In this document: positions 10,727-18,750 of the stretch, one piece after another
Layout of the letters: every line of letters begins with the position of its first letter
Position numbering within the stretch: the first letter of the stretch is position 1
Assembly: GCA_024220525.1 (NCBI GenBank)
Contig: JAMYWO010000116.1
Coordinates: 68,951 to 95,816, forward strand
Direction of reading: 5' to 3'
Source of the DNA: Cochliopodium minus
Taxonomy: Eukaryota > Discosea > Himatismenida > Cochliopodiidae
Length of the DNA: 26,866 nucleotides
The notes under the pieces: generated by a model
The model's database searches: none
What the model saw: the letters and a program-made list of their open reading frames with translations, nothing else
What the model was told of the DNA's origin: nothing
Made by a program: the position numbers and the translations under genes

Positions 10727-11637
10727 TTATTTTATTTTATTTTATTTTTTTACCTTTTAATCTATTTTCGGGATTTCTGTCAAGCAACAAACACAACAAA
10801 TCAGCAGCATCCTTGTTCATGGTATCAGGAATGATCAATTTGGCACCCAAAATTTTTTGGTACATCACTTGAAGATCTTGTGAATAAAAAGGAGGCAACC
10901 CAGTCAACATTTCGTACTTTTAATAAAAAAAAATAAAAAAAAATACGAAAATAAAAATTAAAAAAATTTAAATTTAAATAAAATAAAAAACAAATTTTAA
11001 TGAAATTATGAATAAAAAAAAAATAAAAAAATTACGAATAATAATAAATCAAAAAATGAAGAGAAAATAAAATACCATTAGAGTTCCGAATGACCAGTAG
11101 TCTACTCCTTTCCCATATTTCTTACCCTCAAGAACTTCCGGAGCCAAATATTCTACAAAAAAGTTTAATTTAAATCATTTTATTTTTTACTTTTTGTTTA
11201 TTATTTTTTTGTTTTTTTTAATTTTTTACCAGGTGTTCCGCAAAAAGTTGCAGTTCTGTCGTTGGATGCAGTGAGCCCTTCTTTCGAGATACCAAAATCA
11301 GTCATGCAAATGTGTCCGTCCCTTCTAATCAAAATCTTGACAGAAAAAAATAAAAAAATAAAAAAATAAAAATAAAAATAAAAATAAAATTAAAAAAATA
11401 AAATTAAATTAATTAAATCAGAAAAATAAAAATAAAAAATAAAAAAATAATTAAAATAATTAAAATAATTAAATAAAAAAATAAAAAAATAAAATTATAG
11501 AAAAAAATACAAATAAAATAAAAATAATGAAAATAAAAAAATGAAAAAAATAATTAAATTAAATTAATTAGAAAAAAATACATTCTCCGGTTTCAAATCT
11601 CTGTAGATTATTCCCTTATTATGTAAATATTCCATAC
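10193..11637 (-). CDS. Akt/PKB-like AGC protein kinase, 3' half (catalytic loop to hydrophobic motif)
   Basis: Five exons, 11637-11582, 11335-11230, 11152-11076, 10916-10754 and 10449-10193, join in phases 0, 1, 0, 1. They encode GMEYLHNKGIIYRDLKPEN (catalytic loop), DFGISKEG (metal-binding DFG), the activation segment TATFCGTPEYLAPE with the Thr that PDK1 phosphorylates in Akt, then DYWSFGTLMYEMLTGLPPF, and the AGC C-tail DWDKLYKLQVTPPFKPKV ending in the hydrophobic motif FEGFTYV. There is no start codon and no N-lobe. The first exon needs one preceding base (phase 1), and the kinase 5' half at 85-1703 ends in exactly that phase at the matching point in the fold. The exon upstream on this strand (11916-12051) is the end of a dehydrogenase domain and also happens to be phase 1, so an annotation pipeline would call a false fusion. 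Phosphorylation at both Thr sites is inferred from the family. Confidence 0.92.
10676..10750. repeat. ATTTT/ATTTTT tract in kinase intron
   Basis: Tandem ATTTTT units grade into ATTTT units inside the 304-base intron 10450-10753. The flanking exons join correctly (ENRLK to DPKDM), so the structure here is sound. The plus strand is T-rich, opposite in composition to the TAAAAAA arrays. Confidence 0.75.
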
Positions 11638-11656
11638 CTAATTAGTGAAACAAATT

Positions 11657-11747
11657 AAGAATAAAAAATAAAAAATAAAAAATAAAAAATAAAAAATAAA
11701 AAAATAAAAAATAAAAAATTTGAAATAAAAAATAAAAAATAAAAAAT

Positions 11748-11776
<29 letters not shown>
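11657..11776. repeat. TAAAAAA heptamer array at the kinase/dehydrogenase junction
   Basis: About 16 units of TAAAAAA, with a few of 6 or 8 bases, fill the intron between the MFE dehydrogenase donor (11915-11914) and the kinase acceptor (11638). The two flanking genes are each completed by exons elsewhere in the window, so this array marks a false join between two introns. Confidence 0.85.
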
Positions 11777-11779
<3 letters not shown>

Positions 11780-11825
11780 TAACAAATAACAAATAACAAA
11801 TAACAAATAACAAATAACAAATAAT
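11777..11825. repeat. AAATAAC heptamer array, six perfect copies plus one variant
   Basis: Directly after the TAAAAAA array, the unit changes to AAATAAC, repeated six times without error from 11777 to 11818 and followed by AAATAAT. The unit length (7) is kept while two bases differ, as expected if one variant heptamer was amplified by slippage. It is the only place in the window where this variant occurs. Confidence 0.9.
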
Positions 11826-11915
11826 AGATAATAAAGAAATATTTCATAAATCAAAATATTAATCCATGAAGAAATAAAAAATAAAAAATTTTTTAAAGAA
11901 TTTTATTTTATTTAC

Positions 11916-13471
11916 CTACAGAGTCGCTGGTTTTGGTAGGATGTTCGGAATCTGTGAAGTCGAGGATCTTCGCAAAGTTTTGTTTGACAGACTCTGTAGT
12001 CAACTTAGGATCGTAATAACCCAAACTTCTTTCGTGTCTTACTTTTGAAATCTAAAAAATAATAAAAAAAAGTGTAAAATTAAAAATTCAAAATAGAAAA
12101 TTAAGAGAAATAAAAATAAAATTTAATTTAATTTTTTTTTACCCATCCCCCACCGACTTCGTAGACACCACCAGTTTCCTTAGTATCTTCATGGCACAAG
12201 TAGAGAACTAATGGAGCTACATACTCTGGTTTAAGAGCTTGAATCAACTCTGGAGGCATAACCTTTTAAAAAAAAAATTCAAAAAAATTCAAAAAAAAAT
12301 TTTAAATTTTAAAATAAAAAATAAAAAAATAAAAAAATAATACAGTTTCGGTCATTCTTGATCCTGCAACAGGAGCAATTGTGTTGACGTTGATGTTGTT
12401 CTTTGCACCTTCAAGGGAAAGAGTGTTGGAGAGACCGACCAAAGCCAATTTCATAGAACTGTAGTTGGTTTGTCCAAAGTTACCATACAAACCTTAATAA
12501 AAAAAAAAAATTGAAAAAAAATGAATTAAAAATTTAAAAAAATATCAAAAAATATTTAGTATCACCTGCTGCAGATGTAACGAAGATTACTCTTCCGTAG
12601 TTTTGTTGTCTAAAATATGGCCAGCAAGCTAATAAATAGAAACGTTTAATGAAATTTTTTCGAAAAAAAAAAAAAAAAGAGGTAGAGTTGATTGGGGGAT
12701 GAATTACCTTTGGTGAGATTGTATGCTAAAAAATTTTTTTTTATATTTAATATAATTATAAATATTGAAATTTTTTTCATGTTAAGATATCTTTACCTCC
12801 ATACAAATGCACTTTGTAGATCAAATCCCAATCTTTATCGGTGATTTTGACAAAACTTACATCTCTCAAGATTCCACTATAAAATGTAAAGATGAAATCA
12901 AAATTCTTAAATTAATCAGATTATATCATTTTATATATTTTAACTGAATTTTTTTATATTCTCAAATCTTTTTCTAAATTTTTTTTTTCTTTTTTTTCTT
13001 TGGTTTTTACGCATTGTTGATGAGGATATCCACTCTTCCAAATGCATTAATTGCAGTTTTTACGATATTCTCTCCAAATTCTACGCTGTCATAGTTGGCT
13101 ACTGCCTCTCCTCCCTTCTTCTTGATTTCCTCAACTACTGCATCAGCTGCTTGTGATGATTTTCCTTCGCCTTTAGTTGTGGTACCCAAATCATTCACAA
13201 CTACTTTTGCACCTTTAAAAGAAAAAAAATTTTGTTAATTAGGTTCTATATCTCGCATATTTATATGGGGAATATTCATTCCCACATTATGACAATTTGA
13301 TTAATTCAAATAACATCTGTGATATTATCGAATGAATATGAAATCATTTTAGAAGAATTTGGATTTATTTTTTTGTTTGCCTCTTTCTGCGAAATAAAGA
13401 GCATATGTTTTTCCAAGCCCATTTCCAGCTCCAGTCACAATAACTACCTTTCCATCAAATCTCAAAGACAT
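11916..13471 (-). CDS. Peroxisomal multifunctional enzyme type 2, 5' half: (3R)-hydroxyacyl-CoA dehydrogenase (SDR) domain
   Basis: Eight exons: 13471-13381, 13212-13011, 12876-12797, 12725-12708, 12628-12566, 12492-12344, 12262-12143 and 12051-11916. They give 286 residues plus one base. The start is [18 protein letters not shown] with the TGxxxGxG nucleotide loop. VDILINNAG carries the NNAG motif, and the active-site Tyr and Lys are in YSSMK. The end, [13 protein letters not shown] then [18 protein letters not shown], matches the SDR tail of MFE-2/Fox2 proteins. These enzymes oxidise 3-hydroxyacyl-CoA in peroxisomal beta-oxidation. The hydratase domain expected next is at 25027-26851, which needs exactly the phase left here and completes a 607-residue protein. 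One exon is only 18 nt, and intron 13213-13380 has a GC donor. The gene is divergent from twinfilin. Confidence 0.9.
12708..12725 (-). other. 18-nt microexon of the MFE gene
   Basis: The exon reads CATACAATCTCACCAAAG between acceptor TTTTTTAG and donor GTAATTC, phase 1 in and out. It supplies AYNLTK between [10 protein letters not shown] and [12 protein letters not shown] proteins of this type have GAYNVTKAAWPYFRKQ-like sequence here, so omitting it would delete the conserved helix before the strand [11 protein letters not shown]. Confidence 0.85.
13213..13380 (-). other. GC-AG intron of the MFE gene
   Basis: The first coding exon ends AGAAAGAG and is followed by GCAAAC. No GT lies at the position needed to keep frame. 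Splicing from GC to the acceptor TTTAAAG restores [14 protein letters not shown], the expected SDR sequence. GC-AG introns are a known minority class of U2 introns. Confidence 0.8.
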
Positions 13472-13764
13472 AATTAAATTCTTTTTTTTTTTTATTTTTT
13501 TATATTTGGGATTCAAATCAGCTCTTGTGAATCAAAATCAATCATTTGAGAAACTTTATTCCCAAATTTTTTGTTTTTTAAATCTGATAGTTCATTTCTC
13601 ATCTCAATCTTGTTTTAATGAATTTACAACTAAAATTAAATATTCAAAAGAAAAGAAAAATACTCGAGATAATATCATAATCGTTGATATGGTTGTTTGA
13701 ATCGATTCAATCTTTTTTGAAGTTTTCTAATTCAAAAAAAAAAAAATAAGCAAAATTTATTTCA
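13472..13764. promoter_or_regulatory. Divergent intergenic region between MFE and twinfilin genes
   Basis: These 293 bases separate two divergent ATG codons. Homopolymers flank both starts (T10 near 13482, A13 near 13735). A plus-strand frame of about 60 codons spans 13506-13700 but has no homology I can recognise and no codon bias, so I do not call it. Promoter function is inferred from position. Confidence 0.4.
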
Positions 13765-15721
13765 ATGACACATTCTAGTGGTATTAAATGTTCACAAGAA
13801 TTAGAAAATGCTTTCGCAAAAGCAAGAACTGAAGGTATTTCTGATTTATAACATATAAAAAAAATTTCATAATTTTTATTCTTTAATCAATAGGACAAAT
13901 AAGATGGCTGAGAGTAGAAATAGATTTCAAAGTTGAGCCTGGTAAAGAAAAAATATAAAAATTTTATACTGTATAAATTTAAATTAATATTTTTATATTT
14001 TTGAAATATAGAGATCTTGAATAGTGTAAAAGAACATAAATTGGGAGATATAACATCTGGTAAAAAAGAAATTTTTTTATTGATATACATCTCTTTATAA
14101 TCTTGATATTTTGAATATATATATTTATATTTAAAAATCACTGAAATAACTTTGGAAAAAAGATATGAATGATGTTTCAAATGAATTGAAACCAAAAGAA
14201 CCTTGCTACATTTTGTTCAGAAAGGATTCCAAAAACGTTGTAGAAGAATTGGGATTCGAATGGATCTTCATCTCCTACGTTCCTGATGGATCCCCTGTCA
14301 AATCTAGAATGTTGTATGCAAGTAGTAGAGACAATTTGAAAAAGGGATTGGGTTATTCATATTTCACACAAGGTAAATAAATTATAATCATCCTTTTGTT
14401 GTATTTTAATATAGTCAATCATTTCTATTATCATTCAATATCAAATTATTTCATATAATATATTTTATGATTCGTAAAAATTTTAATTTTGATATTTATA
14501 AAGAAAAATTAATACTATACCAATATACATTGACAATTAAAAATTATATTTGTGACGATAATCGATATATGATTTTTTTTTTTGATAAAATATTGATTGT
14601 TATAAATCATTTGAATCATTTTATTGAAAAAAAATTAAATTTGTTTGCGAATAATACATTAAAAAAAAAATAAAAAAAATAGATTTAAAATAACAAATTA
14701 TTTTTTCATTTTATAATTACAGAAATTCATGCATCAGAAAAGGACGAAGTAACCGTTGCTACAATTTTGGGGGAAGTGAAAAGTGTAAAGGTGTTGAGTG
14801 AGACAGAGCTTCAAATCCAACACGAGAACAAGTTGGAGAATCAAGAAAGAGGTAGCAGCTTGACCAGTGGTGACAATGTCAGTGTCAAATTTCCTTTGTC
14901 TGGTGATGCAAGTAATAAATTAAATGATTTGGCAAGTGGTAATTTTTTTTTCTTTAATTTTTAATTTTTTTAATTTTATTATTTTATTGTTTTATTTAAT
15001 ATGACTTTTTTCTTTTATTTACTTTTGATAAAATGATGTTCAAATCATTCTACACATCCGAAATATTTGATGGAAAACATTTTGATTTCTGATTATCAAA
15101 AAATTTTAATTTTAATTAATTTTTAATTTTAATTAATTTTATTTTTTTTTTATTTTTTTTTTTTTGAATTTTAATTTTTTGTTTGAAACTTTTAGGTAAA
15201 ATCAACTATGTTCAACTCTCTTTGGACATCCCAAAGGAGACCATCGAGTTGACAGACTCTGGCTCCATCCATGACATCTCCGAGCTCCCTGGAAAAGTTC
15301 CTGCTAAAATTCCTTCATACCATCTCTTCAGATGGAAACACACTCACGAAGGAAATGGTAAAATAAAAAAATAAATAAATAATTAAAATAATTAAACATT
15401 AAAAATTAAAATCATTTTTTTTTTTAATTAATTTTTTTTTAAAAAAATATAGAACATGATAGCATTCTTTTCATTTATTGTTGTCCTACTGGTTCTCCTG
15501 TTAAAGCTAGAATGTTGTACAGTACTGTTAAGAGCACTGCTGTCACTTATGCTATCAACCATAAAGTAGAACCTTCCCAAAAAATCGAAATCACTGCTGG
15601 TGAAGAATGGAACGATAAGTTGATGACTGATTACTTGCATCCTCCTGAGGAGAAAAAGGAAACTGCTTTTACTAGACCTAAAAAACCTGGTAAAGGTGGT
15701 GTTAAACGTACTAATAAATAA
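13765..15721 (+). CDS. twf: Twinfilin, actin monomer-binding protein with two ADF-H domains
   Basis: Seven exons (13765-13834, 13894-13941, 14012-14059, 14163-14372, 14723-14938, 15196-15357, 15453-15721) give 340 residues, the usual twinfilin length. All six introns are phase 1. The first ADF-H domain starts MTHSSGIKCSQELENAFAKA and runs through IRWLRVEIDFKVEP to EPCYILFRKDSKN, WIFISYVPDGSPVKSRMLYA. The second begins near KINYVQLSLDIPKETIELT and repeats the signature as SILFIYCCPTGSPVKARMLYS, ending at MTDYLHPPEE. The tail RPKKPGKGGVKRTNK is basic, like the capping-protein-binding tail of known twinfilins. Twinfilin sequesters ADP-actin monomers and acts with capping protein at filament barbed ends in the cytosol. 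The gene is complete and unbroken, lying between two broken genes. The stop is followed at once by AATAAA-type sequence. Confidence 0.95.
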
Positions 15722-15817
15722 ATAGAGGGAATTATTTCAAGTATTAAAGAATATTATAAAAAAAATTTTTGATTTTTTTTGTTTTTTTTAAATAAACTTT
15801 ATTTTTTAAATTCTCTT
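15722..15817. terminator. Convergent 3' ends with AATAAA-type signals
   Basis: The twinfilin stop overlaps AATAAATAAA, and TTTATT near 15798-15803 reads AATAAA on the minus strand about 15 bases past the transporter stop. Polyadenylation use is inferred; nothing else is visible in these 96 bases. Confidence 0.4.
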
Positions 15818-17074
15818 TTAATATTGAATATCTTGTAAACCACTTCTTGGATCTTCGGCGTTGGGAGTTGTGATACTTCCAACAGAACCAGTGAAAGAGT
15901 GAACAGAATTGGTTATTCCGTTGGCAATGTTAGAATCTATAATATCATAATCAGGATGTGGAACCATCAATTTGTAGGTTGCCAAAATCAAAATGAAACC
16001 AATTACTACAATGATTGCAGTGATCATGAACACCACTTGAGCTTGAAGACCATCTGTACCCAATTTCAAAGTATAGGTACCCCAAATAGGACCCAACATT
16101 CTAGCAAGAGATCCTACAGCAGTGAGATAACCCTTAATAAAAAAAATTTTTAATTAATTAATTTTTATTTTTTATTTTTTTTTTTAACCATCTTTGTTCC
16201 TTGTCCTACTGGGTTGATAACTTTTGCAAACAAAGAAAAAACCAAAGCACTACTAATAGGATAACCAATTGACAAAAGGGTAGCTGCCAACAAAAATTGC
16301 CACATATAAAGTGATTTTTCTCTTTTAAAAAAAAAATTGGAAAAAATGAAACGAAAATTTAAAAATTATTTTTTTTTTTACCCAGGATAAGGAATAATGA
16401 TCACCATTGCTAACATCATGAAAACAAACCCAATAATCAAAAGAAGACGATCATCCAATTTATTTTTTGACTTTGACAAAATACCCAGTCCTTTTAAAAT
16501 ATTTAAAAAAAAAATAACAAAAATAAATGAAATAAAAATAAATGAAAATTTTTTAATAAATTTTTTTTTTACCAATAAAAGTAAATACAGACAACATACC
16601 AGCCGCCAACAATAAAATTCCGTTAAGTTTGGTCTGCCAATGATAGTAGAAGTTGGTGATAGGTGTACAAAGTGTTTCAAAGACAGAAAAAACAGTGATC
16701 ACAATGAAAAATAAAACGATTGTGGTTATCATTGGTGGATATTCTTTTTAAAAAATTTTATTTTTTTTAATTTTTTATTTATTTTTATTTGTTTTATTTT
16801 TATTTTATTTTTTATTTTATTTTTATTTATTTATTTTTTATTTTTTTTCAATTTTTTTCATTTTTTTTTATTTTTTTTATTTTTTTCATTTTTTTTACCT
16901 TTAGGGGTCATGGGAGGTTGGTAAGGGGTAAAGTTTTGAGTTTTGGAAGGGATGTCGGTGAAGGTGAAGGGGAGGAGAAGAACGTTGGTTAAAGCAAAAA
17001 CCCCAGACAGGAACCCTGCTGATGTGAACCCATCAATATGAAATGGTCCCAACTTGAAACTTGGAACGTATGAT
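15818..17074 (-). CDS. MFSD8/CLN7-like major facilitator transporter, C-terminal part
   Basis: Five exons (17074-16899, 16743-16573, 16490-16382, 16321-16189, 16132-15818) join in phases 1, 1, 2, 0 and encode the last 300 residues. About seven hydrophobic segments are visible, including [56 protein letters not shown] and [18 protein letters not shown]. The order and motifs [27 protein letters not shown] and [19 protein letters not shown] match the C-terminal half of MFSD8 (CLN7), a lysosomal membrane transporter family. The N-terminal half (TM1 to TM6) is missing: the first exon opens in phase 2, whereas the only exon upstream on the strand encodes XPB sequence and ends in phase 1. The tail [15 protein letters not shown] is hydrophilic. 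The MFSD8 assignment is by remembered family pattern; the MFS fold is firmer. Confidence 0.82.
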
Positions 17075-17081
17075 CTATATT

Positions 17082-17105
17082 ATAAAAAAATAAAAAATAA
17101 AAAAT

Positions 17106-17140
<35 letters not shown>

Positions 17141-17160
17141 TAATTAATAAAAATAAAAAA
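17082..17160. repeat. TAAAAAA array at the MFSD8/XPB junction
   Basis: About eight units of TAAAAAA with 6-base variants lie between the XPB exon donor (17173-17172) and the transporter acceptor (17075). The neighbouring exons come from different genes and different splice phases, so the array is the likely joining point. Confidence 0.85.
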
Positions 17161-17173
17161 TGATTTAGATTAC

Positions 17174-17278
17174 CTTTGGATGCCAGGTCCATCCAATTTG
17201 CTTCATAGATTTTGGGTCCTATTAAATGGTTGAGATCCCTTTCTTTTCCGTCCTCCCTCACAAGAGTGGCAGTCAATC
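17174..17278 (-). pseudogene. Isolated internal exon of an XPB/ERCC3 (TFIIH helicase) gene
   Basis: This 105-nt exon, between acceptor AAACTTAG and donor GTAATC, is phase 1 at both ends and encodes [16 protein letters not shown], then [21 protein letters not shown] (ERCC3/Ssl2) has [10 protein letters not shown] as helicase motif III, followed by LIGPKLYEANW, so the match is specific. XPB is the SF2 translocase of TFIIH that opens promoters and takes part in nucleotide excision repair. No other XPB exon is in the window: downstream is the MFSD8-like gene, out of phase, and upstream (from 17279) is an A/T stretch with an n at 17301, then a gene on the other strand. It is the smallest of the displaced segments. 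An intact XPB gene must exist in the genome, since it is essential in eukaryotes. Confidence 0.85.
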
Positions 17279-17300
17279 CTAAGTTTAAAAAAAAATATAA

Positions 17301-17301
17301 N
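17301..17301. other. Ambiguous base n at a structural break
   Basis: One of only two n positions in the window (the other, 2436, is inside a sound exon). It lies between the XPB exon and the inverted repeat, where two genes on opposite strands both lack their 5' parts, as expected if two sequences were joined here. Confidence 0.6.
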
Positions 17302-17316
17302 TTTTATCGTGTTAAA

Positions 17317-17346
17317 AATATGTGTCTGGAGGTCCAGACACATATT
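17317..17346. repeat. Perfect 14-bp inverted repeat with 2-base centre
   Basis: AATATGTGTCTGGA, then GG, then TCCAGACACATATT. The arms are exact complements and their inner part is much richer in G/C than the surrounding intron-like DNA. It sits between two gene fragments that both lack their 5' ends. It could be a hairpin, a palindromic protein site or a fold-back sequencing artefact; sequence alone does not decide. Confidence 0.9.
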
Positions 17347-17467
17347 AAAAAAGAAAAAAAAATTTCCCCTTATGTTTATAAGAAATTTTTTTAAACCAAT
17401 CACTTTAAAATAAATAAAAATATTTAAAGAAGGATTTAAAATTTATTTTTTTTGTAATAAAAAAAAG

Positions 17468-18659
17468 TGTATTTGATGGACATGAAACAGATTACTGCGC
17501 AGTATGGTTTTCTTTGAATTTTCACAAAACGCTCGACGAGACTTTGGGAGACACAAAAGGAAAGCCAATTGAAGAAAAGGAAATAATACAAGCATACAAA
17601 ACTGAAGATTATAAATTCATACAACATTGTGAAGTAAAAAAATATTTATTTTTGAATATTTTTGAATATTTTTCATCATTTCTTTTTTTTTTTTAATAAA
17701 GGATTATGACGATGGATTTGATAGAGCATACTTTTCAGGATCCACTTGTAAAAATAAAATGAATAAAAGAGTTTAAGATGACTTTATTTTTTTATATTTA
17801 CAAAGGTGTTTCTGCATTATTTAATAGTACTACCAAAGAATTAGTTGTTAGCAATGTGTAAAAAATTTTAAATTTTTTTTATTTCGTTTATTCTGTTTCT
17901 TATTTAATTTAATTTGTTGTTATTTTCTTTATTTTCTTCAAAAAAAATTAAATTTTGATAGGGGAGATGCTGCTTGTTTTTTGAATAGAAATGGGAGAGC
18001 AGAAATTCTGAGTTTTGCCCACAAACCTAACGACGAAATAGAACAGAAAAGAATTGAAAATGCAGGAATGAAAGTTATAAATGGAAGAGTAAAAAAAATA
18101 TTAAAAATTTTTCATTTGAATACTTTTTTTAATATTTTAATAATTTAATTTTTTATTTTTTTATTTTAAATTTTTTTTGATTATTTTAAATTTTTAAAAG
18201 GTAAATTCTGTTATTGCTGTTTCTAGATCTTTTGGAGACAGAGAGTTTAAAAGCGTCGACAAAAAACCTCAGGAAGAACAGCCTCTCAGTTGTATTCCCT
18301 ACATTTCCAAAATCACTCTTCAAGAAGATGACAGATTTATCGTAATGTGTTGTGGTTAGATTTATTATTTTTTCCACTATAAAAAAAAATGTTTGAAAAA
18401 TTGAAAAAAAAATTAACAAAAAATAATTTAAAAAGAAAAATAATAAGTAAAAGAAAAATAATTTGAAAAAAAATTTATTTTTTTTTAATTAGATGGTATT
18501 ACTGATGTTATGGGAGCTCAACAGATTGTGGATTGGGTTTCTTCCAAGTTGGATGAAAATCACGATTTCGATAAACTCGCCAATGATTTGTGCCAATATG
18601 CCATTGAAATAGGATCACATGATAATTGCTCTGTTATTATTTTGTTGATCAATCATTAA
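17468..18659 (+). CDS. PP2C-family Ser/Thr phosphatase, N-terminus missing
   Basis: Six exons (17468-17633, 17702-17747, 17806-17857, 17962-18088, 18201-18354, 18493-18659) join in phases 0, 1, 2, 0, 1 into 236 complete residues. PP2C motifs in order: VFDGHETDY (metal-binding Asp and Gly), YFSGSTCVSALF, LVVSNVGDAACFLNR, SVIAVSRSFGDREFK, FIVMCCDGITDVM with the second metal Asp, and HDNCSVIIL near the end. PP2Cs are Mg/Mn-dependent phosphatases of stress and growth signalling. The usual VFDGHGG reads VFDGHET here. The first exon opens in phase 2 just before GVFDGH, so the start codon and the early RxxMED strand (usually 30-100 residues) are absent. Upstream sequence to 17302 has no coding match. 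The gene converges on the Crinkler-like gene 91 bases away. Confidence 0.88.
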
Positions 18660-18750
18660 ATAAAATATAAAAAACAAAAATTAATAAAAATGAAATTAAA
18701 AAAATTAATAAAAAATGTAAAATAATGTTATTTAATCAATTTATGATAGA

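Noticed and set aside
11777-11825. CRISPR-like array
   Set aside because: Seven-base units with no spacers; a simple tandem repeat.
11638-11854. Phe/Tyr/Leu-rich minus-strand frames resembling membrane proteins
   Set aside because: They are translations of the heptamer arrays and carry no codon complexity.
11582-12051. Dehydrogenase-kinase fusion protein
   Set aside because: It is in phase, but both parts have exact in-phase partners elsewhere in the window and the kinase would lack its N-lobe.
13506-13700. Small plus-strand gene between MFE and twinfilin
   Set aside because: No recognisable motif or homology; the frame is expected by chance in A/T-rich sequence.
13887-14195. Minus-strand frame of 102 codons
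   Set aside because: It overlaps twinfilin exons 2 and 3 and their introns in antisense and has no conserved features.
17074-17174. Reading the XPB exon as part of the MFSD8-like transporter
   Set aside because: The sequence is XPB-specific and its donor (phase 1) does not fit the transporter acceptor (phase 2); a continuous frame through the intron gives a different, non-MFS reading of the next exon.
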